Part shown: in pieces, positions 36,549-45,591 of the stretch | Layout: every line of letters starts with the position of its first letter | Numbering within the stretch: position 1 is the stretch's first letter | Assembly (NCBI GenBank): GCA_024742575.1 | Contig: JANSYF010000007.1 | Coordinates: forward strand, 1-64,000 | From: Paracoccaceae bacterium | Lineage (GTDB): Bacteria; Pseudomonadota; Alphaproteobacteria; Rhodobacterales; Rhodobacteraceae | Direction of reading: 5' to 3' | DNA length: 64,000 bases | Position numbers and translations under genes: made by a program | The notes under the pieces: model-generated | Told to the model about the DNA's origin: nothing | The model's input: the letters and a program-made list of their open reading frames with translations, nothing else | Database searches by the model: none

Positions 36549-38891
36549 ATGACACATAAAACAGGCGAGCAGGTAACGCGGAAGTCAGCGCGTAAATCAT
36601 CGGTCCGTCCATTTCTCATAGCTGCATCGGTCGCGCTTGGTGTTGGGGTCTTCTCTGCGCCGAACATGGCATTGGCGCAGGATTTCCGATTCAACGCGAT
36701 TTCCGTCGAAGGGAACCAACGCATTGAGGCGGGCACGATTGCCAGCTTTCTGGGCGTGGCACGTGGCGAAACGATCTCTGCCGCAGAACTGAACGATGGT
36801 TATCAGCGGGTTCTTGCCTCTGGCCTGTTCGAAAGCGTCGAGATTGAACCGCGCGGCAATACACTTGTCGTACGTGTGATTGAATTCCCGACGGTGAACC
36901 GCATCACTTTTGAAGGTAATGCTCGGCTTGATGACGAAACACTGGCGACGCTGGTGCAATCGCAATCGCGTCGTGTGTTCAGCCCATCAACGGCCGAAGC
37001 TGATGCCGGACGGATCACAGAAGCCTATTCGCAGCAAGGTCGGATCGCTGCGCGCGTACAGCCCAAGGTCATTCGCCGGTCCGACAATCGCATTGATCTT
37101 GTATTTGAAGTCTTCGAAGGTGGCGTGTCCGAGATTGAACGTATCGGCTTTGCTGGCAACCAAGTCTTCAACGACCGTCGTCTGCGCCGGGTTCTGGAAA
37201 CCAAGCAAGCGGGCATCTTCCGGGCGCTGATCCAATCGGACACCTTTATCGAAGACCGGATCGAATTTGACCGTCAGGTGCTACGCGATTTTTATCAATC
37301 GCGTGGCTATGTCGATTTCCGCACGACCAGCGTGAATGCCGAACTTAGCGAAGAACGCGATGGCTATTTCATCACGTTTAATGTCGAAGAGGGCCAGCAA
37401 TTCAACTTTGGCGAAGTGACCGCCACATCCGATCTGGCCGAAGTTGACACAGACGTATTCCAGCGTGCCATCCGCCTGCGATCTGGTCGGACGTATTCCC
37501 CAACCGCTGTGGAAACTGAAATCGCACGGCTTGAGCGTCTGGCTATCCGCGAAGGTCTGAACTTTGTGCGTGTGGAGCCTCGTGTCACCCGCAACGACCG
37601 CGATCTGACGCTAGACGTTGAATTCTTGCTGACCCGCGGTGAGCGCGTGTTTGTCGAACGTATCGACATCGAAGGCAACACGACAACGCTTGACCGAGTT
37701 GTCCGCCGGCAATTCCGTGTTGTTGAAGGCGATCCTTTCAACCCACGCGAAATTCGCGAAAGTGCTGAACGCGTTCGTGCGCTTGGGTTCTTTGGTGACT
37801 CTCAAGTCGAAGCCCGCGAGGGGTCAACACCGCAGCAAGTCATCATCGATGTAGATGTCGAGGAACGCCCGACAGGGTCTCTTAGCTTTGGCGGGTCGTA
37901 TTCGACCAGCAGTGGTTTTGGCGCCGCGATCACGTTCCGCGAGCGCAACTTCTTGGGTCGGGGTCAGCAGCTTGCGCTGGGTGTGACCACAGGCGTCGAC
38001 TCGTCGAACTACAGCTTCAGCTTTACCGAACCTGCGTTCCTTGGTCGCGATGTCGCGTTCAACATCAGCGTGAACTACCTTGAGACAGACAATGCCAACG
38101 CTGAATATGACACCGCAATCGGCAACTTCACAACCGGGTTCACCTTTCCGGTGTCCGAGAATGGCCGCCTGAACCTGCGCTACGGGGCACGGTATTCCGA
38201 AATCACCAACCTTGACCCATCGGTCGGTCAAATCATCACAGCCGAAGCTGGGCGCGGTGAAGTTTGGGATAGCTTTATCGGCTACCGCTATAGCTATGAC
38301 ACGCGCCGTACGGGTCTGAACCCCAACGCTGGTGTGCTTCTGGAATTCGGTCAGGACTTCGCGGGTCTGGGCGGTGACAGCACCTATATCGAAACCAATT
38401 TGCGGGCGGTGGCGCAAACCAAAATCTTGAATGACGATGTGACACTGCGGGCAACGTTGCAGGCCGGAGCGTTAAGCTATTCGGAAGGCTCGTCGCGCGT
38501 CACTGATCGCTTTTCGCTTGGGACAAACCTGATGCGCGGGTTCGAAGGTGGTGGCATTGGCCCGCGCGAGGTGGGACCGGGCGATGTGAATGATCCGTTG
38601 GGCGGTAACTATTTTGCCGTCGCGCGGTTTGAAGCGGAATTCCCGCTTCCTCTGCCAGAAGAATACGGCGTTTCCGGCGGCGTGTTCTATGATGTCGGAA
38701 GTCTCTGGGGTTTGGAAGAAACCAACGCCAACGTCCTTTATGATGACTTTACGCCGCGCCATGTGATCGGAGTGTCGTTGTTTTGGACCACACCGCTGGG
38801 TCCGCTGCGTTTCAACTTCTCCGAAGCGTTGAGCAAGGAAAAGTTTGACGAAGAACAAACCTTCGACCTGACAATTTCAACGCAGTTCTAA
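36549..38891 (+). CDS. bamA: Outer-membrane protein assembly factor BamA
   Basis: Central subunit of the BAM complex, inserting beta-barrel proteins. 780 residues from ATG 36549; TTG 36540 is a less likely start. A signal peptide ends at MALAQ (about residue 43), with an unusually long basic N-region. Five POTRA-type repeats follow (pattern ISVEGNQRI, ITFEGNARL, IGFAGNQVF, and IDIEGNTTT), then the barrel from about 430 with the RGFEGGGIGPRE loop (VRGF/Y-type motif) and a terminal Phe. The next gene starts immediately after its stop. Confidence 0.94.
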   Translation: MTHKTGEQVTRKSARKSSVRPFLIAASVALGVGVFSAPNMALAQDFRFNAISVEGNQRIEAGTIASFLGVARGETISAAELNDGYQRVLASGLFESVEIEPRGNTLVVRVIEFPTVNRITFEGNARLDDETLATLVQSQSRRVFSPSTAEADAGRITEAYSQQGRIAARVQPKVIRRSDNRIDLVFEVFEGGVSEIERIGFAGNQVFNDRRLRRVLETKQAGIFRALIQSDTFIEDRIEFDRQVLRDFYQSRGYVDFRTTSVNAELSEERDGYFITFNVEEGQQFNFGEVTATSDLAEVDTDVFQRAIRLRSGRTYSPTAVETEIARLERLAIREGLNFVRVEPRVTRNDRDLTLDVEFLLTRGERVFVERIDIEGNTTTLDRVVRRQFRVVEGDPFNPREIRESAERVRALGFFGDSQVEAREGSTPQQVIIDVDVEERPTGSLSFGGSYSTSSGFGAAITFRERNFLGRGQQLALGVTTGVDSSNYSFSFTEPAFLGRDVAFNISVNYLETDNANAEYDTAIGNFTTGFTFPVSENGRLNLRYGARYSEITNLDPSVGQIITAEAGRGEVWDSFIGYRYSYDTRRTGLNPNAGVLLEFGQDFAGLGGDSTYIETNLRAVAQTKILNDDVTLRATLQAGALSYSEGSSRVTDRFSLGTNLMRGFEGGGIGPREVGPGDVNDPLGGNYFAVARFEAEFPLPLPEEYGVSGGVFYDVGSLWGLEETNANVLYDDFTPRHVIGVSLFWTTPLGPLRFNFSEALSKEKFDEEQTFDLTISTQF

Positions 38892-39476
38892 ATGACGCAC
38901 ACGTATCGCACAGCTTTAGGAGCGCTCTTCGGGGCGCTTCTTTGCGTATCGCACATGGTGCAAGCACAACAGGACGGTGGCTTGTCGAATGTCGGGGTCG
39001 TGCAAAGCCTGATCCTGACAGTGGCACCAGAAGCGCTCTATACCAAAAGTGACTTTGGCCAACGGATCGCCCGCGAGATAGAAGCGGAAAGCGCTGAGAT
39101 CGCCGGAGAAAACCGACGGATTGAATCCGAATTGACGGCCGAAGAACGGGAATTGACTGAATTGCGAGATACGCTTGCCCCAGCCGATTTTCGCGCACGT
39201 GCCGAAGCCTTTGACGAAAAGGTTCAGCGTCTTCGCCGCGAGCAGGATGAAAAGGCCCGTGCTGTCGGCACCCGCAACGAAGAAGCCCGCCGTGCGCTTT
39301 TGACGGCTGCGCAGCCTCTGCTGCTGCAACTGATGATCGAGAGTGGAGCAGTGGCTGTTCTTGACCGCCGCGTCGTGCTGCTTAGCGTGGACTCTGTCGA
39401 TATTACCGAACAAGCCATTTCGCGGGTCAATGCCGAATTTGGCGAAGGGGCCAATATCCTGCCGCTGCGTCCCTGA
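38892..39476 (+). CDS. skp: OmpH/Skp-family periplasmic chaperone
   Basis: 194 residues with a signal peptide (cleavage near HMVQAQ, residue 26). The central 70-150 region is a highly charged heptad-like helix (ELTEERELTELRDTL style), forming the Skp tentacle coiled coil. Skp holds unfolded outer-membrane proteins and delivers them to BamA. Its ATG follows the bamA TAA directly. Sequence is diverged from E. coli Skp, but position and architecture agree. Confidence 0.85.
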   Translation: MTHTYRTALGALFGALLCVSHMVQAQQDGGLSNVGVVQSLILTVAPEALYTKSDFGQRIAREIEAESAEIAGENRRIESELTAEERELTELRDTLAPADFRARAEAFDEKVQRLRREQDEKARAVGTRNEEARRALLTAAQPLLLQLMIESGAVAVLDRRVVLLSVDSVDITEQAISRVNAEFGEGANILPLRP

Positions 39477-39539
39477 AACCTTGCTCCCCGGCAAGGGGAT
39501 TGGTACTCAAAGCCTTAAAAGAAAATAAAAGGACGCCCC

Positions 39540-40001
39540 ATGAGCGACATGCTTCTTCGCGCAGACATCCAGTTGATCCAGCGCATTCTGCCGCACCGCT
39601 ATCCGTTCCTTCTTGTGGATCGCGTGGAAGAGATCGATGGAACGCAATCGGCGCTGGGTATCAAGAATGTCACGATGAACGAGCCGCATTTTCAGGGGCA
39701 CTTTCCGGGCACCCCGATCATGCCGGGTGTGACGATCATCGAAGCGATGGCACAGACCGCTGCCGTGATGGTGGGCACCGCGCTCGACCTCGCGGACAAG
39801 GAAATGCTGATCTACTTCATGGCCATCGATAAATGTAAATTCCGCCGCAAGGTTATTCCCGGTGATCAGCTAGAGATGCGCCTGACCACACTGCGTGGCA
39901 AGCCCGGTGGCAAGGTCTGGAAATTCGCTGGCGTGGCGTCTGTAGACGGCGAAATGGCGGCAGAATGTGAATTCTCGGCCATGATGGATCTGCCCGCGTG
40001 A
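39540..40001 (+). CDS. fabZ: 3-hydroxyacyl-ACP dehydratase FabZ
   Basis: Dehydrates 3-hydroxyacyl-ACP in fatty-acid elongation. 153 residues, hot-dog fold. Catalytic His54 ([13 protein letters not shown]) and Glu68 (TIIEAMAQ) are present. It competes with LpxA for hydroxyacyl-ACP, which explains the neighbourhood. lpxA overlaps its stop by 4 nt. lpxD, which sits before fabZ in enterobacteria, is missing here. Confidence 0.95.
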   Translation: MSDMLLRADIQLIQRILPHRYPFLLVDRVEEIDGTQSALGIKNVTMNEPHFQGHFPGTPIMPGVTIIEAMAQTAAVMVGTALDLADKEMLIYFMAIDKCKFRRKVIPGDQLEMRLTTLRGKPGGKVWKFAGVASVDGEMAAECEFSAMMDLPA

Positions 40002-40783
40002 CAGCTCAAATTCACCCTAGCGCTGTGATCGAAGACGGTGCTCAGATCGGCAACGGCTGCGTCATCGGTCCGTTTTGCCATGTAGGGCCAGAGGTTGTTC
40101 TGGCGGACAATGTCACGCTGAAAAGCCATGTCGTGATCACAGGCCAGACAACGATCGGAGAAGGAACGCACATCTATTCCTTCGCCGTGATCGGAGAGAT
40201 CCCGCAGGACCTCAAGTTTGGTGGTGAAAAGACCAGTCTGATCATCGGTGCACGCAATCGCATCCGCGAACACGTGACGATGAACACCGGGACCAAGGGC
40301 GGCGGTGGCGTGACGCGTGTGGGTGACGACAATCTGTTCATGGCAGGCTGTCACGTTGCGCATGATGTGCAAATCTGCAACCGGGTCATCGTAGTCAACA
40401 GCGCTGCCTTGGCCGGGCATTGTATCCTTGAAGACGATGTCATCGTCGGGGGCCTGTCCGGTGTGCATCAGTTCGTGCGGATTGGTCGTGGTGCAATTAT
40501 CGGCGCTGTCACGATGGTGACCAATGACGTCATTCCATATGGTCTTGTGCAGGCTGAACGGGGGCGCCTGGACGGGCTAAACCTTGTGGGGTTGAAACGC
40601 AAAGGCGTCAGCCGGGCTGACATCACAGCGCTTCGGGCGGCGTTCCAGATGCTGGCACAGGGCGAAGGTGCGTTTCAGGAACGGGCCAAGCGATTGGGTG
40701 AAGAAACCGACAGCGAATACGTCCATCACATCGTAGACTTCATTCTTGGAGAGACTGACCGCTCCTTCCTCACACCGGGCTAA
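39998..40783 (+). CDS. lpxA: UDP-N-acetylglucosamine acyltransferase
   Basis: First step of lipid A synthesis: transfers a 3-hydroxyacyl chain from ACP to UDP-GlcNAc. 261 residues with a GTG start inside the fabZ stop. Hexapeptide repeats ([17 protein letters not shown]) build the left-handed helix; catalytic His122 lies in HVAHD. The C-terminal helical tail is normal. Confidence 0.95.
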   Translation: MTAQIHPSAVIEDGAQIGNGCVIGPFCHVGPEVVLADNVTLKSHVVITGQTTIGEGTHIYSFAVIGEIPQDLKFGGEKTSLIIGARNRIREHVTMNTGTKGGGGVTRVGDDNLFMAGCHVAHDVQICNRVIVVNSAALAGHCILEDDVIVGGLSGVHQFVRIGRGAIIGAVTMVTNDVIPYGLVQAERGRLDGLNLVGLKRKGVSRADITALRAAFQMLAQGEGAFQERAKRLGEETDSEYVHHIVDFILGETDRSFLTPG

Positions 40784-40786
40784 GCG

Positions 40787-41689
40787 ATGACACTGGCGTT
40801 GATCTGCGGGCAGGGGCGGTTGCCGCGTATCGTGGCTGAGGCACAGTCGCAGCGACCGCTGGTTTGTGTGCTGACCGGGTTCGAACCCGATGGTTTGAGC
40901 GCCGACCTGACCTTCCACCTTGAAACACTGGGCAGCTTGCTCGACTCCCTTAAGAGGCGCGGAGTCACACAGGTGTGTCTTTGCGGTGCAATCCGACGTC
41001 CCCCGGTTGACCCTGCACGGCTGGACGCAAAAACAGCGCCTCTTGTGCCAAGACTGCAAACTGCACTGACGTCAGGCGACGATGGTGCCTTGCGGATTGT
41101 GATGGCGCTATTCGAAGAAGCGGGGTTTGCCATCGCCGCCGTTCACGACTTGGTGCCAGACCTTCTGCCCGCGTCCGGTGTGCTCACACTTAAATCCTAT
41201 GACCTGCAGAACAGTATCGAAGCTGCCATGGGTGAACGCACCGTAGCCGCCATGGGCGCGCGCGATGCGGGTCAGGCTTGTGTTGTGCGCGGTGACAGCA
41301 TCGTTGCGCGCGAGGATGCGGCGGGAACGGACGCCATGCTCACCCGTCTGGCGCGGGACCGTGCCAACAGCAGCGGCGATCTTCTAAGCAACCCGATCAA
41401 CGCCGCCAGCGATATGTTTGGCGGCTTGCTGGGTGATGCAACGGATTGGCTCACCGGGGGGGGCACGGCTTCCGAAGGCGGTATCCTGTTCAAAGCGCCG
41501 AAACCCGGCCAGGATCGGCGCGCGGATCTTCCGGTGATCGGGACAGGGACGCCGGATGCCGTGGCCGCCGCTGGATTGTCGGGGGTCGTAATAGAAGCGG
41601 GGGGCGTGATGATCCTCGACAGGGCCAAGACCGTGGCGCGTTGTGATGCGTTGGGCCTGTTCCTGTGGGTGCGGGAAAAGGGCGGCTGA
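40787..41689 (+). CDS. lpxI: UDP-2,3-diacylglucosamine pyrophosphatase LpxI, with a central insertion
   Basis: Makes lipid X from UDP-diacylglucosamine; LpxI is the alphaproteobacterial replacement for LpxH. 300 residues instead of about 270-280. N-terminal ICGQGRLP and C-terminal KAPKPGQDRRADLPVIG and GLSGVVIEAGG are typical. Between TDAMLTRLARDR (to 192) and GGILFKAPKPG (from 231), about 38 extra residues rich in Gly, Asp and Ser are inserted. The lpxB ATG overlaps its stop. Confidence 0.92.
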   Translation: MTLALICGQGRLPRIVAEAQSQRPLVCVLTGFEPDGLSADLTFHLETLGSLLDSLKRRGVTQVCLCGAIRRPPVDPARLDAKTAPLVPRLQTALTSGDDGALRIVMALFEEAGFAIAAVHDLVPDLLPASGVLTLKSYDLQNSIEAAMGERTVAAMGARDAGQACVVRGDSIVAREDAAGTDAMLTRLARDRANSSGDLLSNPINAASDMFGGLLGDATDWLTGGGTASEGGILFKAPKPGQDRRADLPVIGTGTPDAVAAAGLSGVVIEAGGVMILDRAKTVARCDALGLFLWVREKGG

Positions 41690-42852
41690 TGCGGATCTTC
41701 GTCATTGCCGGAGAGGCCTCGGGCGACAAACTGGGCGCGGCTTTGATGGCAGGCTTGCGCAAACATGCTGGAGATATGTCGTTCATAGGGATTGGCGGCG
41801 ACCGCATGATCGCCGAGGGGTTGCAAAGCCTTTTTCCCATGGACGAAATCTCGATCATGGGCATCACAGAAATCCTGTCGCAATACCGCCAGCTCAAGGC
41901 GCGGATCCGTCAGACTGCTGATGCGGTGCTGGCCGCCAAGCCGGACGTCCTGATCACCATCGACTTGCCAGAGTTCAGCCTGCGTGTGGCCAAGTTGGTC
42001 AAAGCGCGCAGCGATATCCGGACAGTGCACTACGTGGCACCCACAGTCTGGGCGTGGCGTCCGGGGCGCGCGAAAAAGATGGCCGCCCATATTGATCAGG
42101 TGCTTGCACTCTTGCCGTTCGAGCCGCCTTACATGGAAGCCGCCGGAATGCGTTGCGACTTTGTTGGTCATCCCGTCGTAACCGATCCGGTGGCGACGAC
42201 TGTTGACGTAGCGACCTTTCGTGCAGCGCAGGGTATCGGTGACGCACCGCTGGCGCTGATTCTGCCGGGATCGCGCCGAAGTGAGGTGTCGCGCCTTTTG
42301 CCGATCTTTTCGGAAGTGATCGATAATCTGCACAAACACCGTCCCGATCTGCGCTTTGTTCTGCCTGCTGCACCGAACGTGGCCGCCCTAGTCAACCAAG
42401 CCGTTGCCACATGGTCCGTCAAACCGGTGATCATCAACCCCGCTCAGGATGGGATGTCCATCAAGCAGGCCGCGTTTGCTGCTGCTGATGTGGCGGTCGC
42501 AGCGTCGGGGACAGTGTCGCTTGAACTGGCGGCGTCGGGCACACCTATGGTGATCGCCTATGACATGAATTGGCTTTCGCGGCAGATCATAGGACGAATG
42601 CTGCGCGTCGATACTGTGACCTTGGTCAATCTTGTGTCCGAAACTCGCGTGATCCCGGAATTTATCGGTGCAAACTGTCAGCCGGAACCTATTGCAGATG
42701 CTGTTTTGGCCATCCTTGATGCTCCGGAACAGCAGAAGGCTGCAATGGCCCTAACCATGGAGCGATTGGGAAAGGGGGGCGTGCACCCGGGTGATCGGGC
42801 GGCGTTGGCAGTTTTGGATGGGCTGAAACAAAACGAGGGTTGGATCGCCTGA
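41689..42852 (+). CDS. lpxB: Lipid-A-disaccharide synthase
   Basis: Joins lipid X and UDP-diacylglucosamine. 387 residues from the ATG overlapping the lpxI TGA. GT19 family landmarks are present: IAGEASGDKLGAAL, the LITIDLPEFSLR and YVAPTVWAWRPGRAKK blocks, LPGSRRSEVSRLLP, and ASGTVSLELAASGTPMV. It closes the lipid A block. Its end overlaps a hairpin shared with the convergent ialB gene. Confidence 0.95.
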   Translation: MRIFVIAGEASGDKLGAALMAGLRKHAGDMSFIGIGGDRMIAEGLQSLFPMDEISIMGITEILSQYRQLKARIRQTADAVLAAKPDVLITIDLPEFSLRVAKLVKARSDIRTVHYVAPTVWAWRPGRAKKMAAHIDQVLALLPFEPPYMEAAGMRCDFVGHPVVTDPVATTVDVATFRAAQGIGDAPLALILPGSRRSEVSRLLPIFSEVIDNLHKHRPDLRFVLPAAPNVAALVNQAVATWSVKPVIINPAQDGMSIKQAAFAAADVAVAASGTVSLELAASGTPMVIAYDMNWLSRQIIGRMLRVDTVTLVNLVSETRVIPEFIGANCQPEPIADAVLAILDAPEQQKAAMALTMERLGKGGVHPGDRAALAVLDGLKQNEGWIA

Positions 42853-42860
42853 TCCAACCC
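42837..42860. terminator. Hairpin between convergent lpxB and ialB
   Basis: GGGTTGGATC/GATCCAACCC with a GCCT loop overlaps the lpxB stop. It lacks a T run on either side, so termination is plausible but not certain. Confidence 0.45.
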
Positions 42861-42886
42861 CCGCTAATCCCGTTTGAATGTCGCGT

Positions 42887-43510
42887 TTACTGACGCTCTT
42901 CTTCCAGTGCCGTGATCTCATCATAAGCAGCGGTAAAGCCGGATAGGGACATCGTAACAGTCACGCGTTGATCAGGTGCGAGTGCGGGAACGATCATCAC
43001 GTTCGCCACATTGCCACGACGGAATGCTGCAACATCCTCGTTCGTAAAGCCAACGCGAGCATAGCAACCCACCTGCGTGCAAAACGAGAAATCGTATCGT
43101 TTGGCCTGACCGGAATCGACGCGTACGTTCAACTTTTCGGTAAGAAGCGTCTCCAGCGGGACAACGAATGTACCGCCAGCAGCGACCTGACCACCATTCG
43201 TCAACCGAAAGATGCTGACTTCGGCAACGCTACCGCCATTCTGATCTTTCAGCAGCTGGTACATCTGGCAGGGCTCGGGACCTTCCTGAACACGCAGACA
43301 CTGAACAGCCCAGTCACCGTGGGTGGTTTTCACATAAGTGTTGTCATCCGCTGTCGGCTCTATCACGGGCTCGCCGGTGTCCAGAACTGACAGGTCGGCA
43401 TTTGCTGCCGGGGCTTCGGTGCCTTCTGTTGTCGTCGAGTCCTGTGCGGTCGCGACGCTTGCAATGGCAAGGCTGGCAATTGTGGTCAAAAGCAAAAAGG
43501 GTTTGGTCAT
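42887..43510 (-). CDS. Invasion-associated locus B (IalB) family protein
   Basis: 207 residues, exported: the signal peptide ends at VATAQ (about residue 23). After a Thr/Glu-rich linker, the IalB domain begins at about residue 60 (THGDWAVQC). It has paired Cys in QCLRVQEGPEPCQM and CTQVGC that could form disulfides. The name comes from Bartonella erythrocyte invasion; free-living alphaproteobacteria carry many homologues of unknown envelope function. Its upstream region holds two small-RNA candidates on the same strand. Confidence 0.85.
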   Translation of the reverse strand: MTKPFLLLTTIASLAIASVATAQDSTTTEGTEAPAANADLSVLDTGEPVIEPTADDNTYVKTTHGDWAVQCLRVQEGPEPCQMYQLLKDQNGGSVAEVSIFRLTNGGQVAAGGTFVVPLETLLTEKLNVRVDSGQAKRYDFSFCTQVGCYARVGFTNEDVAAFRRGNVANVMIVPALAPDQRVTVTMSLSGFTAAYDEITALEEERQ

Positions 43511-43691
43511 AAAGTCCTCTCCGAAGCATCGGTCATGTTTGTCTGTGCGTTATCATGGGCTGCGTACACTGTCAGGCCAAAACGCAAAAAGTTGACCACA
43601 GGAGTGGCGGATTCTTGCGCTTTTTCCAAGGCGATGTTTCAGCCAAGTGCACTCATGTGATGGATGAGGGGTGCAGCGCAGGTCTTTGAAA

Positions 43692-43758
43692 GAAAAAGGG
43701 AAGACACAGTGGCGTGTCTTCCCTTTCTTGCTCCCTGTCGGACCGGCCGACTATTATT
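43692..43758 (-). ncRNA. Candidate small RNA A, upstream of ialB
   Basis: A minus-strand segment with its own promoter (next entry) and a strong terminator. The predicted transcript of about 67 nt has a short hairpin (GTCGG/CCGAC) and then a 13-bp stem AAAGGGAAGACAC/GTGTCTTCCCTTT running into T residues. The reading frame of 84 codons across this region is not protein-like. Not recognised as a known family; expression is unproven. Confidence 0.5.
43693..43726 (-). terminator. Terminator of small RNA A
   Basis: A 13-bp perfect stem with a 6-nt loop; on the minus strand it continues as a T-rich stretch (TTTTTCTTTC). Confidence 0.8.
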
Positions 43759-43764
43759 GCCGTG

Positions 43765-43793
43765 ACGCTACGAAATGAAATCCACAGCGTCAA
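43765..43793 (-). promoter_or_regulatory. Sigma70-type promoter for small RNA A
   Basis: On the minus strand, TTGACG (43788-43793) and TAGCGT (43765-43770) are exactly 17 nt apart, a good vegetative promoter for this group. No protein-coding start follows within 200 nt. Confidence 0.55.
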
Positions 43794-43819
43794 CAGGCAA
43801 ATTTCATTCGTGAATTCAC

Positions 43820-43847
43820 AAAAAAGGCCACGCTTTGCAGCGTGGCC
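43820..43847 (-). terminator. Terminator of small RNA B
   Basis: A perfect 9-bp stem with a TTGC loop, followed on the minus strand by six T residues. No minus-strand protein gene precedes it. Confidence 0.8.
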
Positions 43848-43898
43848 AGTCCAACAGGGAGGATCGCCCGGATTGCAGGGGATCAATTCAACCCGGGC
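43820..43898 (-). ncRNA. Candidate small RNA B with an exposed CCUCCC
   Basis: A second minus-strand unit immediately upstream of candidate A. A TATGTT -10 box (43903-43908) predicts a start at the G of a 6-bp stem (GCCCGG with CCGGGC, about 43866-43898). A single-stranded stretch contains CCTCCC (43857-43862), complementary to Shine-Dalgarno sequences. It then ends in a 9-bp stem GGCCACGCT/AGCGTGGCC with six T residues. The -35 region is weak. Architecture is like anti-SD sRNAs of alphaproteobacteria; it remains a prediction. Confidence 0.5.
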
Positions 43899-43968
43899 GA
43901 AAAACATACTGGCGGCAAAAGGTTAAGTTTGTATGTTCGGTGCCTGAAAAGTGTCTTGGGGGACGTTT

Positions 43969-45528
43969 ATGGAAAACGGTGTGTTCGTCGGCGGCGGTGG
44001 TGAAGGTTACGGCGTCAAACAATGGTTGCGGTTGGACTATGCCAACAGGCACGGCCTTGTCGCAGGGGCAACCGGTACCGGAAAGACTGTAACGCTACAG
44101 ATTCTTGCCGAAGGGTTCTCCGCGCACGGCGTTCCAGTGTTCATGGCCGACGTCAAAGGCGATTTGTCCGGTTTGTCGAAACCGGGCAGTGCCGACTTCA
44201 AACTTCATCAACCATTCACCGACCGGGCCGGGACCATAGGCTTTGACGATTACGCATACAGGGACTTTCCCGTCACCTTCTGGGATCTGTTCGGCGAGCA
44301 GGGGCACCCAATCCGCACGACCGTCGCAGAAATGGGTCCACTGCTGATTTCGCGTCTGCTGGAACTGTCTGAAGCGCAGGAAGGCATTTTGAACATCGCG
44401 TTCCGCGTGGCGGATGAAGAAGGTCTTCCACTTCTTGATCTCAAGGATTTGCAATCCATGCTGGTCTGGCTGGGCGAGAACCGGGATACAGTTTCGCTTC
44501 GCTATGGGAATATCGCAGTGCAATCGGTTGGCGCGATCCAACGCCGTTTGCTGGTGCTCGAAAATCAAGGCGGTGCGGATTTCTTTGGTGAACCCGCTCT
44601 GGAATTGCGCGATCTGATGCGGACGGATGCCAACGGTCAGGGCCAGATCAACATCCTGGCCGCAGACAAGCTTATGGGTTCACCACGGCTCTACGCGACT
44701 TTCCTACTGTGGCTCCTGTCCGAACTATTTGAAGAACTGCCCGAAGTGGGTGATCCCGACAAACCCAAGCTGGTGTTCTTCTTTGACGAAGCGCATCTGC
44801 TGTTCGACGACGCCCCGAAAGCCCTGGTCGACAAGGTGGAACAGGTGGCGCGCTTGATCCGGTCCAAAGGGGTGGGTGTCTACTTCATCACCCAGAATCC
44901 AGACGACATTCCCGAGGATATTCTAGGCCAATTGGGCAACCGGGTGCAGCACGCCCTGCGGGCGTTCACCGCGCGCGACCGCAAAGCATTGCGCATGGCG
45001 GCGGAAACCTACCGCGAAAATCCGACTTTCGACACCGAACAGGCGATCCGCGAAGTGGGTGTTGGTGAGGCCGTGACCTCAATGCTGGAACGAAAGGGCA
45101 TTCCGGGCGTGGTTGAACGCACATTGATCCGTCCGCCATCTTCGCAGCTTGGCCCGATCTCACCCGCTGAACGCGGTGGCATTATGGGGGCAAGTGACCT
45201 TGGTGAAAAATACACCAAACGGCTAGACCGACAGTCCGCCTTTGAAATCCTTTCCCAGCGCACTGCCGAGGCCGCCGCAGCAGCCGAGGCGGCGGAACAG
45301 AAAGAATCCGAACTTGACGCGGCGATGCGGGAATATACCGCCGGGCGGCGCTACACAGGCACACGGGTCGGGCGCTCTACGTCGCAACCAACGCGCACCC
45401 GACGAACCAGCCGCAAAGATGAAAGCCTTGGCGAAGCGATCGCCAACGTGGTCGTCAAAGAGCTCAAGGGCACGACCGGTCGTCGGATTGTCCGGGGCAT
45501 CCTTGGTGGACTTTTCAAAGCCCGCTGA
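43969..45528 (+). CDS. HerA-like ATPase, DUF853 family
   Basis: 519 residues from ATG 43969, with GGGGGA 6 nt upstream; GTG 43951 is a weaker alternative. Walker A GATGTGKT at 33-40, MADVKGDLSGL next, Walker B LVFFFDEAHLLFDD near 270, and an arginine-finger-like region later (IRSKGVGVYFITQNPDDIP) place it with FtsK/HerA-type ATPases. The tail is Ala/Glu then Arg/Thr-rich. The family is widespread but its DNA or protein substrate is not established. Followed by the Atm1-type gene after 63 nt. Confidence 0.85.
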   Translation: MENGVFVGGGGEGYGVKQWLRLDYANRHGLVAGATGTGKTVTLQILAEGFSAHGVPVFMADVKGDLSGLSKPGSADFKLHQPFTDRAGTIGFDDYAYRDFPVTFWDLFGEQGHPIRTTVAEMGPLLISRLLELSEAQEGILNIAFRVADEEGLPLLDLKDLQSMLVWLGENRDTVSLRYGNIAVQSVGAIQRRLLVLENQGGADFFGEPALELRDLMRTDANGQGQINILAADKLMGSPRLYATFLLWLLSELFEELPEVGDPDKPKLVFFFDEAHLLFDDAPKALVDKVEQVARLIRSKGVGVYFITQNPDDIPEDILGQLGNRVQHALRAFTARDRKALRMAAETYRENPTFDTEQAIREVGVGEAVTSMLERKGIPGVVERTLIRPPSSQLGPISPAERGGIMGASDLGEKYTKRLDRQSAFEILSQRTAEAAAAAEAAEQKESELDAAMREYTAGRRYTGTRVGRSTSQPTRTRRTSRKDESLGEAIANVVVKELKGTTGRRIVRGILGGLFKAR

Positions 45529-45591
45529 GCACTGGTCCTTTGGGCTTGGGCGGGCTAAGTCAGGGCGTCAAACTGGACGAAAGATCTCTAC

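Noticed and set aside
43653-43907. 84-codon minus-strand frame upstream of ialB
   Set aside because: Crosses two terminators and lacks any recognisable structure; the small-RNA reading explains the region better.
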